Assembly: GCF_032362555.1 (NCBI RefSeq)
Contig: NC_083508.1
Coordinates: 2,137,001-2,201,000, forward strand
Reading direction: 5' to 3'
DNA: 64,000 nt
Source: Amyelois transitella
Taxonomy: Eukaryota; Arthropoda; Insecta; Lepidoptera; Pyralidae
Part shown: piece by piece, positions 30,001 through 40,507 of the stretch
How positions within the stretch are numbered: the first letter of the stretch is position 1
How the letters are laid out: the number at the start of each line of letters is the position of its first letter
Made by a program: the position numbers and the translations under genes
The notes under the pieces: model-generated
Seen by the model: only the letters and a program-made list of their open reading frames with translations
The model's database searches: none
Told to the model about the DNA's origin: nothing

Positions 30001-30702
30001 ATGCAGTCTGCATCCAATAGTAAAAAGATCTTAGCTGCTGCGAAGAGTAAATATTTGTGCATTTAAAATTATTCATGCCCTTATATTTAGGTATTTCTCT
30101 TCTCTTCATTCCAGGATCCATCGTTTGACATAGACTTGGATCTCATTGATTGCGAACTGTACTGCAATGGTAGTTGCAAGCCGCAACTTGGGACTTCACC
30201 ACCTTCGTTGTCGCGTCGCTCTCCCTCCAACCCCGACGAGGACTCTTCTGGAGGAGACTTCCTGCCTGGCTACGGCCACGAAGCATACGGGCTGCGGAAT
30301 TTGTTCTCGTGCCCCTCACCAGAGGGCGCTGGTGTGGAATCACCGCCACAACCGACCAGCCCCACACAAACCTCCAGGGAGTCGACTCTAAGGAGGCTGA
30401 ACGACGACAGAAGACATCGGCGACTAGATTCCGCCAAAAAATCATCCAGAACAAGAAAGTCGAGCTTATACATGCCACTGTCAGTAGCATATCCTGGAAG
30501 AACGTCTCGAAAGTCCCCCGGGACGCGGACGTCGTCCCGGTCAGCGCCGGTCACTCCCTGCAACCCCCTAGTCCCAAACCTCCTCACCTTCGCTCCGAGA
30601 GTGTTGGCGTCTCGGCACAGCTCCAGGTCTTCAAGATGCGAAGAAGAAAGCAATCCATTGTTGGCGGAAATTGAACAAATTAGACTTGATCACAAGTTCT
30701 AA
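21003..30702 (+). CDS. WBP1/VOPP1-like single-pass membrane protein with PPxY motifs
   Basis: Five exons with matching phases: 21003-21107, 25235-25374, 25905-26124, 29527-29763 and 30115-30702; 429 residues. Residues 1-35 are a signal peptide or anchor (MSQRLKYYAPLL, then a hydrophobic run). Residues 36-62 are Cys-rich (PWQCCDTGCCAPG). A transmembrane helix follows at about 83-104 (VLFLLGTLGGIVICC). The cytosolic tail has two PPPY motifs (150-153 and 161-164) and a long Ser/Pro/Arg-rich, probably disordered C-terminus. The luminal Cys cluster, single helix and PPxY tail are the plan of the WW-domain-binding protein 1 / VOPP1 family, which recruits NEDD4-type ubiquitin ligases in endolysosomal membranes (family knowledge). 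The tail is longer than in vertebrate members. Exon 1 is isolated by a 4.1 kb intron filled with repeats. A poly(A) signal lies at 30956. The family is likely, the exact orthologue uncertain. Confidence 0.75.
22051..22342. mobile_element. hAT-type MITE with perfect 8-bp target-site duplication
   Basis: The ends CAGTGGCGTAACTA and TAGTTACGCCACTG are inverted repeats, and both sides carry the same 8 bases AATAGAGA (22043-22050 and 22343-22350). An 8-bp duplication and a CAG-type terminus are hallmarks of hAT elements. At 292 bp it has no coding capacity, so it depended on a transposase encoded elsewhere. Confidence 0.9.
22498..22766. repeat. Pair of CGTAG-rich direct repeats
   Basis: 22498-22560 and 22702-22766 are diverged direct copies (CATCTACGC, ACAGAA, CGTAGCAA, CTCGTAGCA, GTTACGAAA, CTCGTAGAATG in the same order) 141 bp apart. 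A related patch occurs at about 37690-37790. Confidence 0.7.
23106..23326 (+). mobile_element. LINE 3'-end family B copy
   Basis: Forward copy with GGCCGCCCGCGACTTCGTAA, GGGATAAAAAGCCTATATG, ATCGGTTCAGTAGTTTTTGC and an AT-rich TTTATAATAATATAAAGGAT end. Confidence 0.75.
23721..23813 (+). repeat. Family A element, degenerate 5' fragment
   Basis: TCGTGTCGTTTGGTTCCCAC and GGAAATGTCGTTAAAAGCC correspond to the start of family A. It lies just before a better copy in the same orientation. Confidence 0.6.
23837..24099 (+). repeat. Family A element, full length
   Basis: Forward copy from GTGCCGTGTAGTTCCCGTCA to GACGTGACCATATGTATGTA. Confidence 0.88.
25051..25131 (-). repeat. Family A element, 3' fragment
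   Basis: Reverse fragment with ATCCCTTGCGGGGCAGGTAG and GCCACGTTCAGTTGTG, shortly upstream of exon 2 of the WBP1-like gene. Confidence 0.75.
25697..25799. repeat. 17-bp tandem repeat, six units
   Basis: CAGATTAACGTGTGTGA is repeated six times almost without change in intron 2 of the WBP1-like gene. The low divergence points to a young or actively slipping minisatellite. Confidence 0.92.
26398..26598 (-). mobile_element. RTE-like LINE 3' end
   Basis: Reverse fragment beginning with ACATACATACAAACATAAAA and running through the same C-terminal coding block as 12139-12411, then broken off at the 5' side. Confidence 0.8.
27411..27607 (-). repeat. Family A element, partial
   Basis: Reverse copy from (ACAT)n and ATATAGTCACATCTATATCC to TTAGTCGTCTTTTACGACAT; its 5' end is missing. 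Confidence 0.82.
28331..28601 (+). mobile_element. Non-autonomous Helitron-like element
   Basis: Begins TCTATACTAATATTATAAAG and ends GGGCACAGCTAGT, the TC...CTAGT termini of non-autonomous lepidopteran Helitrons; 271 bp, no coding capacity. The second copy at 39347 shares the interior (GACCATTTATCGAGGAAG, GCTTCAATGATGCCC). Confidence 0.8.
29229..29480 (-). repeat. Family A element, full length
   Basis: Reverse copy from (ACAT)n to TATTGGTGCCACACAGCA, ending 46 bp upstream of exon 4 of the WBP1-like gene. It extends an accidental open frame into that exon, but the exon's AG acceptor is at 29526. Confidence 0.85.
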
Positions 30703-30955
30703 CATTAGATAAGGCTATCGATGGTTTTGCCAATTTTTATTCTACAATTCTGATGTTCACACCGTTATTGAATAATGTAATAGTATAGATGAATGTTTTG
30801 GTGTCATTACATATTACTTCTGCCGGCCTACACAATGATGAACTCCAGCCGTCTTTAGCCTTCGAATGTTCCATCTTTCTCAATGTTGTGACTGTTTGAA
30901 AAGTGCTCATTATAACGTAGAGCGAACTTTGATCGAAGTAGTTAGATTAAATGTT

Positions 30956-30961
30956 AATAAA
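30956..30961 (+). terminator. Poly(A) signal AATAAA of the WBP1-like gene
   Basis: AATAAA lies 254 bp after the stop codon and is the best candidate for 3'-end formation of this gene. It lies 158 bp before the LTR element. Confidence 0.55.
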
Positions 30962-31119
30962 ATATTGAACTGCATTTAAATTTAAGGTACATATTTGAGC
31001 TTGTTGGACCATTGTTCACTAGCTTTTCTAGTATAAGAAATACATTGATCTCAAAATGCCGATACTGTGTTTTATTGTAGCAGAACAATCTGTATATGTA
31101 TGTACTTAACTAATGCTTT

Positions 31120-32031
31120 TGTAGCGGGAGCAATGATTCGGCTCGACCGCCACCAAAGGGAAGATCTTCCGCCAGGCTAGGTGTTATGCCTGGGGAACCG
31201 CGGCTCCGACGATGTTGTGTCGGAGGTTGTATATATAGTTCCAATCCGTGAAATCTCTGAAATCGCGTCTTAGATACTTCGCTGCTATTGGTTGAGCGCG
31301 TCAATTTCTTCGCAATGATTGACATTAGTTGTTTGATTTGATGTTGTGACGAGTGGCGTAGAGATGTCGCCACAGTACTCCCCCCAAGACCGGAGGTCTG
31401 AAGTCTTGTTTTTCTAGACGAGCGATGACCATCTGCGCCATCTTCTCTTCACCCTTCTTTTGGTCGTGGGTGGCAGCCTCGAAACTGTAGAACCATAGAC
31501 GTGGTCGGTCGCGCCAGAATGGTGGTATCCGCAGAGCGAGGGATATGTTGGCGATTTCGGGCTGGTTGTGGACGTGGGCTGGATCGGACTGTGTGGACTG
31601 CGATGCGGCGGCAGCGGCGGCATTTGCGGCAGATTTTTCGGCGTCCATGTTGATTCCTTCTTTTGTTGCAGTCGGGCAGAGATTCCGCGTTGAAATTTTC
31701 TTTCTTCAGGAATTTTTCCGCTGAGCCGACGAGCAGGGATTCTTCTTCTTGATGTTGTTCAGTCGGAGGTCACCAATTTAGCGGGAGCGATGATTCGGCT
31801 CGACCGCCACCAAAGGGAAGATCTTCCGCCAGGCTAGGTGTTATGCCTGGGGAACCGCGGCTCCGACGATGTTGTGTCGGAGGTTGTATATATAGTTCCA
31901 ATCCGTGAAATCTCTGAAATCGCATCTTAGATACTTCGCTGCTATTGGTTGAGCGCGTCAATTTCTTCGCAATGATTGACATTAGTTGTTTGATTTGATG
32001 TTGTGACGAGTGGCGTAGAGATGTCGCCACA
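31120..32031 (-). mobile_element. Short Ty3/gypsy-type LTR element, fossil
   Basis: Two direct repeats of about 252 bp (31120-31371 and about 31780-32031) bound about 410 bp of internal sequence. On the minus strand the LTR begins TGTGGCGACATC and ends GCTCCCGCTACA. A primer-site-like TGGTGACC follows the 5' LTR and a G-rich polypurine tract precedes the 3' LTR. CTTT flanks both sides (31116-31119 and 32032-32035), as a 4-bp target duplication. The interior keeps only the beginning of a gag-like region; pol and everything after it are gone, so the element is non-functional and depended on others. The LTRs differ by about 1% by eye, so the insertion is recent. A diverged partial LTR of the same family is at 15126-15241. 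Confidence 0.85.
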
Positions 32032-32035
32032 CTTT

Positions 32036-32942
32036 ATTAGATTGCGGTTAAAGTGTAATTTTCTAATGAAATCTTTAGTGTTTAAGTAAGAGACTAATGA
32101 CCTCTCGAAATGACATTTCAAAGCCAGTTTCAGATGTAAGTAAGCTAAAGAATGAAAGAAATTCATTATGCACAACACATTATAGTCAAATCACATGTAG
32201 GCACAAACATGACTCTTTTTCTAATTTTAGTAGATTTAAGAAGGATTTTGACTTTTGCATGCAAACACCGGCCAGCATCACGTTTGTTTGTAAACACTTC
32301 ATTGTACATAACAAAGTTACATAAAACATAGTAACTAAGACAAAAACAATAATATACAACGGCGGCTTTATTCCTACGAGGAAGTTTTTTATTTCAATAT
32401 ATATTTTTTTGTTTTTCTTTTTCTTATGGTGCAATAAAGAGTCTATATATCTATTACATACATACATATAATCACGTCTATATTCCTTGCGGGGTAGACA
32501 TAGCTAACAGTCTCGAAAAGAATAAAAGGCCACGTTCCGTTTCGCTTAATGATAGAATTGAGATCCAAATACCTACCTACTTCAATATTTATTTTTATAT
32601 TCACGTTTCTGCCTGCTTATTAAAATCGACCAAAAAATTGCTTGAAAATAACGTTTGTTGTGTAGGAGCCCCCAAAAATAATTGAGAAATACGGACAAAC
32701 AGATGGACCTTTAGCTATGAAACCTTTAAAGCAAACTTATTTGCTTTTGACATTGCCATTACGCAAATGAACGTCAGTTATATATTTTCCCGTTTAACCT
32801 GTCATTTCGTGAAACTTCTTGAACTTCAGAAATTGTCTTGACGATAAAATTTGTTTACTAACAAAATCTTTGCAAGTGTTTAAGTGTTTTCAATTGAATA
32901 TTACGAAAAGCAGCCAAGCTGTCGTCTAAAATCGATTTAGAT
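32036..32942. other. Intergenic stretch before YEATS4
   Basis: AT-rich sequence containing one family A fragment (32457-32572). No gene is recognisable; the last 100-150 bp is presumably the YEATS4 promoter and 5' leader. Confidence 0.55.
32457..32572 (-). repeat. Family A element, 3' fragment
   Basis: Reverse fragment with (ACAT)n, TAATCACGTCTATATTCCTT, GCGGGGTAGACA and GCCACGTTCC. Confidence 0.78.
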
Positions 32943-34683
32943 ATGAGTCTGCCTACAGATTTCGGGCCCGATTCTGGTGGGAGAGTAAAGGTCTGTTGTT
33001 TATTGAACATTTTTACTAATGCATATCTACAACGATATTTTTTACATATTTCTACATGAAACTAATATTTTTATAGGGTTTAACTATAGTCAAGCCAATA
33101 GTTTACGGAAACGTGGCCAGATATTTCGGCAAAAAGCGCGAGGAGGACGGTCACACACATCAATGGACGGTATACGTGAAACCGTATGCAAACGAAGATA
33201 TGTCGGCATATATCAAGAAAGTGCATTTCAAACTGCACGAGAGTTACACCAACCCCAATAGAATAGTGACTAAACCGCCATACGAGCTCACAGAGACAGG
33301 CTGGGGAGAGTTTGAGATTGTCATCAAAATCTACTTTCATGATCCAAATGAGAGGCCGGTAAGTAAAATTTATATAAAGGCTAATTTATATTATACAATT
33401 TTACAGTTACACAAACTTTAAATGTTCAATTTTTGTCTTGAAATCAATTTAATTCAATTCAATTTTAATCAAGTTAGCGAAGGCCTTGTCCAATTTTTTT
33501 CATTCCTATCTTATGATTACCAGTCTGATCTCATTACTTGATGGCATAGTACCTTATATCTAGTGTTAATCCCTTAGATAAACCTTTTTCCATCTCTCCG
33601 TTATCTACATATTACCATTCAAATGCAAATCCTAACAGAATCCAAACCTCAATAAATAAACAAAGGCCTTTGCTTTTTTTTTTTTCAAAACTGGTGGCTC
33701 TGTCTGTCCCAAAAGGGATTGAGATGTGATGTATATGTTATATCTAAATATCATAATGTTACATTCCAGGTCACCTTATACCACATATTGAAGCTGTTCC
33801 AATCCCCCGTTACGGATGGCGCTCCACCCACAGTGGGGCGGGCCCTCGTCAGCGAGTCATACGAGGAGATTGTCTTCCAGGAGCCCACGCAGCTCATGCA
33901 GCACCTCCTGAACAGTGTGAAGCCAATCACCAATGGGCAGTGGACTCATGATACTGATTGTAAATGTCTTTACAATTGAAGTGTGGTGTAGTTCCCGGCA
34001 CCAGTACAAAAAAGACCACTCCTTCTCTTTCCCATGGATCTCGTAAAAGGCGACTAAGTGATAGGCTTACAAAAATAGGATTCTTTTTTTAGGCGATGGG
34101 CTAGCAACCTGTCACTATTTGAATCTCAATTCTATAATTAAGCCAAATGGCTGAATGAAAGCGATCGGTCATTTCAAGACTGTTGGCTCTGTCTACCCCA
34201 CAAGGCATATAGACATGACCATATGTATGTATGCATAATGTATAACTTGAGTTGTGTTAGGAAATTTTTTTGGTTTTACACTTTGTTGCCTGCCTGACAG
34301 CAATTTGCCTTGTAAGGGGAAGTATAATAGGATGTAATTATACTTATATAGTGTATGGTACACATTTTTTTTTTAAAAGCTAATGTGTTTTATAGGCTAA
34401 TGTGTATCAATATATATATATATGATAAGTATCCTTCATTTAATGGTCGGAAGATTAGCGGTGATGGGTAAACATATTTTATGAACATAACATTATTCAC
34501 ATTTCAGTTGAGGAGAAAAAAGAGAAGACATTAGAGAAAATAATAACCGCCCAGGGCAAGGTGAGGAACGAGATCACTGATCTCAAGGAGAAGCTTCACC
34601 TGGCTAAAGAAACAATAACCAAGTTCAAAGAGGAGATCGCCAAAATACAGAACAGTGATAAATCTGGACTGCCCGGGTTATAG
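32943..34683 (+). CDS. YEATS4: YEATS domain-containing protein 4 (GAS41)
   Basis: Four exons, 32943-32990, 33077-33358, 33770-33959 and 34508-34683, give 231 residues, close to human GAS41 (227). Residues about 17-150 form the YEATS domain, with the hallmark HTHQWTVYV strand, [12 protein letters not shown] and FHDPNERPV blocks and the LYHILKLF segment. The C-terminal ~45 residues are a Lys/Glu-rich coiled coil ([17 protein letters not shown]), as in GAS41. The YEATS domain reads acylated lysines on histone H3, and GAS41 is a shared subunit of the SRCAP/SWR1 and TIP60/NuA4 complexes that deposit H2A.Z (family knowledge). [10 protein letters not shown] is the natural start and all phases agree. 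Intron 3 carries a family A insertion. A poly(A) signal AATAAA lies at 34772. This is the most secure call in the window. Confidence 0.96.
33980..34233 (+). repeat. Family A element in YEATS4 intron 3
   Basis: Forward copy from GTGTGGTGTAGTTCCCGGCA to GACATGACCATATGTATGTA, starting only 20 bp after the exon 3 donor. Confidence 0.86.
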
Positions 34684-34771
34684 GGAACAAGTGAGAAGTG
34701 TTTATACTTCGTGATCTCGCAAGGTTACAGCAGGGACTGTGATTAGTGTCATTTTGTATTGATTAACATGA

Positions 34772-34777
34772 AATAAA
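34772..34777 (+). terminator. Poly(A) signal AATAAA of YEATS4
   Basis: AATAAA about 90 bp downstream of the YEATS4 stop codon. Confidence 0.65.
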
Positions 34778-35850
34778 GTTCAATCTTATAGTGTTTTTAC
34801 AGAAATTAAGCTAGAATGTGTGTAAATAACATTAAAAATATAGAAAGAAATGTGGCGACATCTCTTGGTCGCCGCAAGAACTTAAAATGTTATCAAGCAT
34901 GAACTTTTTTTTCAACATCAGTCTGATAGATGGCGTTATTTAGATACGCCGTGGATAATCGTGGTTTGGTTTGAAAACATTTTAAAACCTAATATATAAA
35001 TATGTACTCTAAGCTCAAAACATTAGTATTCTGCAGAAGACAACCAAAAGAAAGAAAAGAAAAGGTTAAATATAATAATAAATTAGGTAAGTTATAAGAA
35101 AATAAATTTTTAATTTGTATCAAAGAACAAGTTTTATTATTTTTGATGGAACATCAAATCTTCTTTTTTTGAGATGAGCTGTCAATCTGAACCTCGCCTT
35201 TAAGTCTTTTCGAGAGATTTTCAGTGAGCTCTGGTTCGCAACTTTTTCCGACGATACGTTGCATAGACTTATTACCGATTCCATGAGTAATTGGTATTGG
35301 TGGTAATAGGTAGTATCTACCTAATATACAAATATAAACATCGAAATTACCAACAACTGACTCTAAATATATTTAATTTCTTTAAATACCGAACGCAAAT
35401 AGATTACAATGAAAATGTTTTATGTATGTTTGTATCAATTTCAAGGTCATTGTGAAAGCAATCAATTTAAAAGTCTACAATAAATGTGTTATTGTTGACA
35501 TGAATTCTGTAGACTTTGGATGAATATATAATATCACGTTCACTGAAATCAGAATAATATAAAATAAGACTTATATTATCGCGTCTTCATTGAAGGCAGT
35601 ATACAAAGGCCAGCGTTGGGGATGTCCAGGTCAGGTTTAAAAATGTTTCTTTTATATCTTATGTCATTTTTGAATATTGTTTTTTTTTTTTCTCGTTTTG
35701 TCAGTGGAAAAGTAAAGACCGTATTTTCGCAATCTCTTTATTTTATTTATTCTTGTCGCGAAACATTTGTATACATATAACTAATCCATAAAAGCCAGTC
35801 TCTAAAACCCTTGAAGACCATCTTAGCTGATTGCCTTTTGATAATATAAA

Positions 35851-36006
35851 GATTCAGATACTGGCAGGTTGCTAGCCCGTCGCTTGTAAGAAAAATCCAA
35901 GTTATGAACTTGGATTTTTTGATTGACTTTTACAATCTGCGGGACGATAAACATACATACATATAATACATATAATCACGTCCATATCCGTTGCGAGGTA
36001 GACTAG
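35851..36006 (-). repeat. Family A fragments with a small hairpin
   Basis: Two adjoining degenerate pieces: GGCAGGTTGCTAGCCCGTCG up to 35946, then (ACAT)n and TAATCACGTCCATATCCGTT. Between them AAATCCAAGTT and AACTTGGATTT form an 11-bp-arm hairpin. Confidence 0.6.
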
Positions 36007-36314
36007 AGTTTAAATTATCAAATCGTTCAATTATCTACCTACTCGTATGTTTTGCCACGCTATTGTAATTTTATTTTACCACAACTTCGACTGCCTTCGC
36101 TGCCTGCTTTACAAAGATCTTGCTTACCGTGAAACAATAAAACCGATATTAACTAAGTGCTCACTCGTTTTCCAATTGTAAGTGTGTGTGTGTGTGTATA
36201 GAGCAATCAACTCAACAGCCGTCATTACCGTATTTTTAGCCACATTTCAATAACCATGGAGTATTATCGATTGTTAACTGTCATTTGTCAATGTACAGTA
36301 CGATTATGAATACA

Positions 36315-36493
36315 CTAGAGGCCGCCCGCGACTTCGTCCGCGTGTCAATCAATCAATCAATCCCGCGGAAACTCTGGGATAAAAAGTAGCCTATATGTTA
36401 TTTTGGATCTTCAGCTACCTACCAGATACCAATTTCAATTTCATCGTAATCGGTTCAGTAGTTTTTGCGTGAAAGAGTAACAAACATCCATAT
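36315..36493 (+). mobile_element. LINE 3'-end family B copy
   Basis: Forward copy with GGCCGCCCGCGACTTCGTCC, AACTCTGGGATAAAAAGTAG and TCGGTTCAGTAGTTTTTGCG; its 3' tail is lost. Confidence 0.75.
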
Positions 36494-36649
36494 TGGCAGG
36501 TTAGTAGTAGTTAGTAGAACTGGAATTATAACCAATGTACAGGCATTACATTTGCATATGGTCATAAGGTTTACCCCGGGCTCCTCTCCAGAGACATAAG
36601 ACTTTACCAGGGTTAAAGCCGGGAGGAAGAATAATAAAATTCCTTCATA

Positions 36650-36720
36650 AAGCTGAACGTGGCATTTCAATATTTTAGAGAATTTTGGCTCTGTCTACCC
36701 CGTAAGAGCAAAGACGTTTT
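36650..36720 (+). repeat. Family A element, 3' fragment
   Basis: Forward fragment with AGCTGAACGTGGCATTTCA and GGCTCTGTCTACCCCGTAAG. Confidence 0.65.
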
Positions 36721-37316
36721 TATTTGTACCTATGTAGGAAGAAGATGCAGTCTTACAAAGTCGTATATTCCACGGCAACAGCGCTTTTTACGAAAACAGT
36801 GGATATGTGACCATGATTTTATTCGGGATTGGTTCCCCTGCAAAGGTTGCGAAGGTCATTCTAAAGCTGATTCTTGTTAAATCCTCACTTACTGAATCTA
36901 GAATCATAGTCAAAAGCGTACCAGAGGTTCCTTTACAGAGATGTAATCGGGACTAAAACCAGGAGAATGATGTTTGAAAGAAAAAAAAACAGTATTTTTT
37001 TCATTCTGTATCGATCTAGTAGTTAGTCAAATTATTTTTTCCTATTTATTGTTTCAAATGTACATACTTACTGTATTTACAATTTTATTGATAAACTTAT
37101 AGCGCGTCACGTGTGTTAGTCACATGGCATGATGTATTATATTTTGCATTTTTATGTGAGTCACATCACGCTCATAAATATGTACAATAAACTCCATGAT
37201 AAACACACCATATTCTACGCTATTGTTTCTCGGGGACTGTACCTGCTAACATAATAATCACCTATATCATAATAACTATTTGACAGAATACCTTTTAAAA
37301 TACCTACACTATTGTT

Positions 37317-37362
37317 TCTGTCTACCCCGCAACGGATATAGACGTGATTATATATATGTATG
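37317..37362 (+). repeat. Family A element, extreme 3' fragment
   Basis: Only TCTGTCTACCCCGCAACGGA and GACGTGATTATATATATG remain. Confidence 0.65.
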
Positions 37363-37406
37363 AAATACGGTTTACGTTTGTGCAAACTCTAATTATACAA
37401 AACATT

Positions 37407-37603
37407 CATATAGTCGCGTCTATATACCTTGCGGGGTAGAAAGAGCCAATCAGCAGTAAAGCTTAATAATAGTATTGAGATTCAAATAATGTCTGGTTGC
37501 TAGCCCATCGCCTACAAGAGGAATTCTAAGTTTATTAGCCTATCCCTTATTAGTCTTTTACGACATCCATGGGAAAGATATGGGCGTAGTAGATAGTAGT
37601 CCT
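37407..37603 (-). repeat. Family A element, partial
   Basis: Reverse copy from ATATAGTCGCGTCTATATAC to CATCCATGGGAAAGATATGG, with internal losses. Confidence 0.78.
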
Positions 37604-37689
37604 AAACGGTCTGGAATCAAATTTTTTGTCATAGATTTAAAAATTATGAAATACATAAATAGAAGATAACTTTCAAAGAAAAAATCCAC

Positions 37690-37795
37690 AGCACAGACTC
37701 GTAGCTACACTGCTACTAGCGTACGATGTGAAGAATTCGTAGTACCTTCGTAGCACAGTGCTACGAAAATTCGTAGAGCCGTTCTACGAAGTGGC
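37690..37795. repeat. CGTAG-rich patch with small palindromes
   Basis: Contains CGTAGCAC-A-GTGCTACG (perfect 8-bp arms) and ACGAAAATTCGTAGAGCC, related to the two direct repeats at 22498-22766. Confidence 0.6.
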
Positions 37796-38570
37796 TACAT
37801 GGGTGAATTGTAATTTACGGTTGGAGGCAGAGAAATGACAATCTTATGTTTGTTTTTGGAAGAAGTTAGTTTTATTTGCCCCGGGCGTGTTATATAATGA
37901 TTCTCATTAGTATTGCGCGCTCATAATTTTGTTGAATCTACACATGTATATACGAGTATCTTGTATCACTTAGTAGCTTATCTATTTACAACAAATTCAA
38001 ACATTTCTCTTTTTTTACATCAAATAAATGGTAAGAACCACGATCCAAACGGGTTAAAAAAATTTTTTTTTGTTTGGATACTATAAATTTGAAAATATTT
38101 AGGCGGGGAAAAAATTTTGTTCTTCGGTCAATTTAACTAGTTGAAAACTAGGTTTAAATTTATTTCATGTACACTTACTTAGGTAGTGAGTTCATTTGTG
38201 TAAATATTTTCAAACGTCACTGATAACTTTCTTAAAAAAAAGAGAAAACAAAAAAACAAGTAAAATATCCCTTCCAAAGCACCATATCAAAGCGCCCAAT
38301 ATGCTGGCAGCATTTCCCCGCTGAATAGCCAGACTAATTCTTTGAGCAATAACAAACTAATCGAAGTTGTAAATCTCCATCTGTAGTCCAGATTTTACAA
38401 ACAGCGTCGACAGAATCAGGCCGTGCAAACCTCATGCGGGTATCGACCATCAGCTTTCAGACCATTTAACACCTTACTGCAGTACTTCGTGATTATACAA
38501 ATGTGTTGGTTTTAACCAAAAAATTAAACATCTATATATCTATATTACATAAATAGGATTTTACTTACTT

Positions 38571-38650
38571 ACATACATACATACATAAAATCACGCCTCT
38601 TTCCCGGAGGAGTAGGCAGAGACTACCTCTTTCCACTTGCCGCGCTCTCT
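38571..38650 (-). mobile_element. RTE-like LINE 3' end, fragment
   Basis: Reverse fragment with (ACAT)n and AAAATCACGCCTCTTTCCCG, breaking off into a CT-rich simple repeat. Confidence 0.75.
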
Positions 38651-38754
38651 CTCTCTCTCTCTTTTACTTACTTACTTTTAATTATGTCTATACAAGCTTT
38701 CTTCTTTTCAAATCTTAAGCATCGTACCTCGCAAATGATGAACAGTTACCTTGC

Positions 38755-38897
38755 CTCAATTTTGTATGCGATCCTCTTATTGTCAGGTTGGCTGGAAGAG
38801 ATCCCACAAAGGGAAAAGCCCGCCTTTTTACTGTACTACTGTTTTATATTTGTTATGTACTCCTTTAGTGAATAAAGCATTTACTTACTTACTTACC
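38755..38897 (+). mobile_element. Jockey/CR1-like LINE 3' tail
   Basis: GGTTGGCTGGAAGAGATCCC, AAAGCCCGCCTTTTTACTG and an AATAAAGCATTT end followed by (ACTT)n, the form of the 3' UTR of a lepidopteran Jockey- or CR1-type element. One copy only in this window, so the clade is uncertain. Confidence 0.55.
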
Positions 38898-39346
38898 CTT
38901 TGTCTTTCTCCACCGCTGTGTGATGCAAAATTTCATGGAAATCGATTCAATCAGGTTTTAAAATTCACGTCAATAATAAGACGAACAAACACACATTAAT
39001 AATATTGGTATGGAAGTATACACTAGAGACACCCATTGTCTCTCGTGAAACATTATTCCGTATAATGTCCGTTCCTGGTGGAGTGAGGAAATCCTCTTTC
39101 AGTGCACGCCTAGACTAAACAGTTATTTCAATTATAGTTTAGTTGAACGACCTCGAGTTTAGGATGACAATGCCATCCAATTCAATGGTTTCTACAAACT
39201 GAATTCAAAACTAGGTATTGGTATTTACAAAGAAACCCTTCATTGTTGTATAAAATAAGCAGGTATATCTATTTTGGAACAACTTTCTATAATCACTAAT
39301 GTACCTAAATGTAATTCTATAGTCAAAAAGCAACTCAAAGATACCA

Positions 39347-39622
39347 TCTATACTAATATTATAAAGCTGAAGAGTTTGTTTGTAAGTTTGTTTGAACGCG
39401 CTAATCTCAAGAACTCCTGGTTCGAATTGAAAAATTATTTTTGTGTTGAATAGACCATTTATTGAGGAAGACTTTTTAGGCTATATAACATCGCGCTGCA
39501 ACTATAAGGAGCAAAGAAATAATGGAATATGTGAAAATAACTGGGAATATTATTCATCCTTGAGGGCTTCAATGATGCCCAAAATAACTATTCCACACGG
39601 ACGAAGTAGTGGGCACAGAAAG
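39347..39622 (+). mobile_element. Non-autonomous Helitron-like element, second copy
   Basis: Begins TCTATACTAATATTATAAAG like 28331-28601 and follows it throughout. Its last bases are diverged (GGGCACAGAAAGT instead of GGGCACAGCTAGT). Confidence 0.75.
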
Positions 39623-39752
39623 TGTTTTATAAAACTTTACTAGATTCCCCACGCGGCTTTGTTCGTGTGTAAATTTAAATTTTTATTTTAATTCTGATGT
39701 TCTATATGTTTACATACGAATTTTATTTCAGATTTTTAACCAATATCAGAAT

Positions 39753-39880
39753 TATGCCGTGTTGTTCCCGGCACTAATACAAAAAAGAATAGAACCACTC
39801 CATCTCTTTCCCATGGATGTCGTAAATGCGACTAAGGGATAAGCTTTTAAACTTGAGATTTTTTTAGGCAACCACACGGC
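39753..39880 (+). repeat. Family A element, 5' half
   Basis: Forward fragment from TGCCGTGTTGTTCCCGGCAC to TTTTTTTAGGCA, truncated at the 3' side and running into a second CCACACGGCA motif. Confidence 0.78.
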
Positions 39881-40507
39881 ATTCATCAGGGTTATGAGAG
39901 CAATTTGTGCAGTCAAGTCGTGAAACATTCACTCAAGGTTCGAACCAAGGCCAGCAGTTCACGTTTGCAATGATGTATTAACTTCAAACGATACTTCTCT
40001 CGCCTCTTGTTCTAAAAAATAAAAAATACAAGAAATAAACCTGGATCTTCCGGGAATCCATTCAGGGAAGGCAACTGCCAGGGGGATAACAACAAATAAA
40101 GAATCGTCGTTCAAGGATAAGAACAGTTTTTAACTCCTTTAAAACCCAACTACCTCCCCATAAACTTTCCTACTAGAATTCAGAATATTTCCGATTTCCA
40201 TGCTTCTCCTTCCGAGTTTTTATCAAATTTCTGTGGTTTTACTTTGTCAACAGCAAGTTCCTGGCTAGTCATGATGATGATAACATCAATTAAACAGCAT
40301 TACAATCGTCTCTATTCCATATCTCTCTCATTAAACTAATTGAATAAGAGGTATAAACTCCGAGAATGCTTAGTACTTAGCACGCAATCTGACACTTGTT
40401 GACTCAGCCGTGCGAACCCATGGTCAAGAGTTTTCTTGGAAAACATTACAAGGTGCGTTCAGAAGGGGCCGAAAATTTTCCATTAAATATAAATAAATAT
40501 ATACGGG

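Noticed and set aside
30143-30653. Long open frames on both strands over the last exon of the WBP1-like gene
   Set aside because: They are shadows of the GC-rich real exon; only the frame continuing from exon 4 in phase 0 is supported.
34851-35153. Solo LTR fossil starting TGTGGCGACATCTC
   Set aside because: The first ~15 bases match the LTR family at 31 kb, but no second half, clear end or flanking duplication could be found, so it is left as a possibility only.
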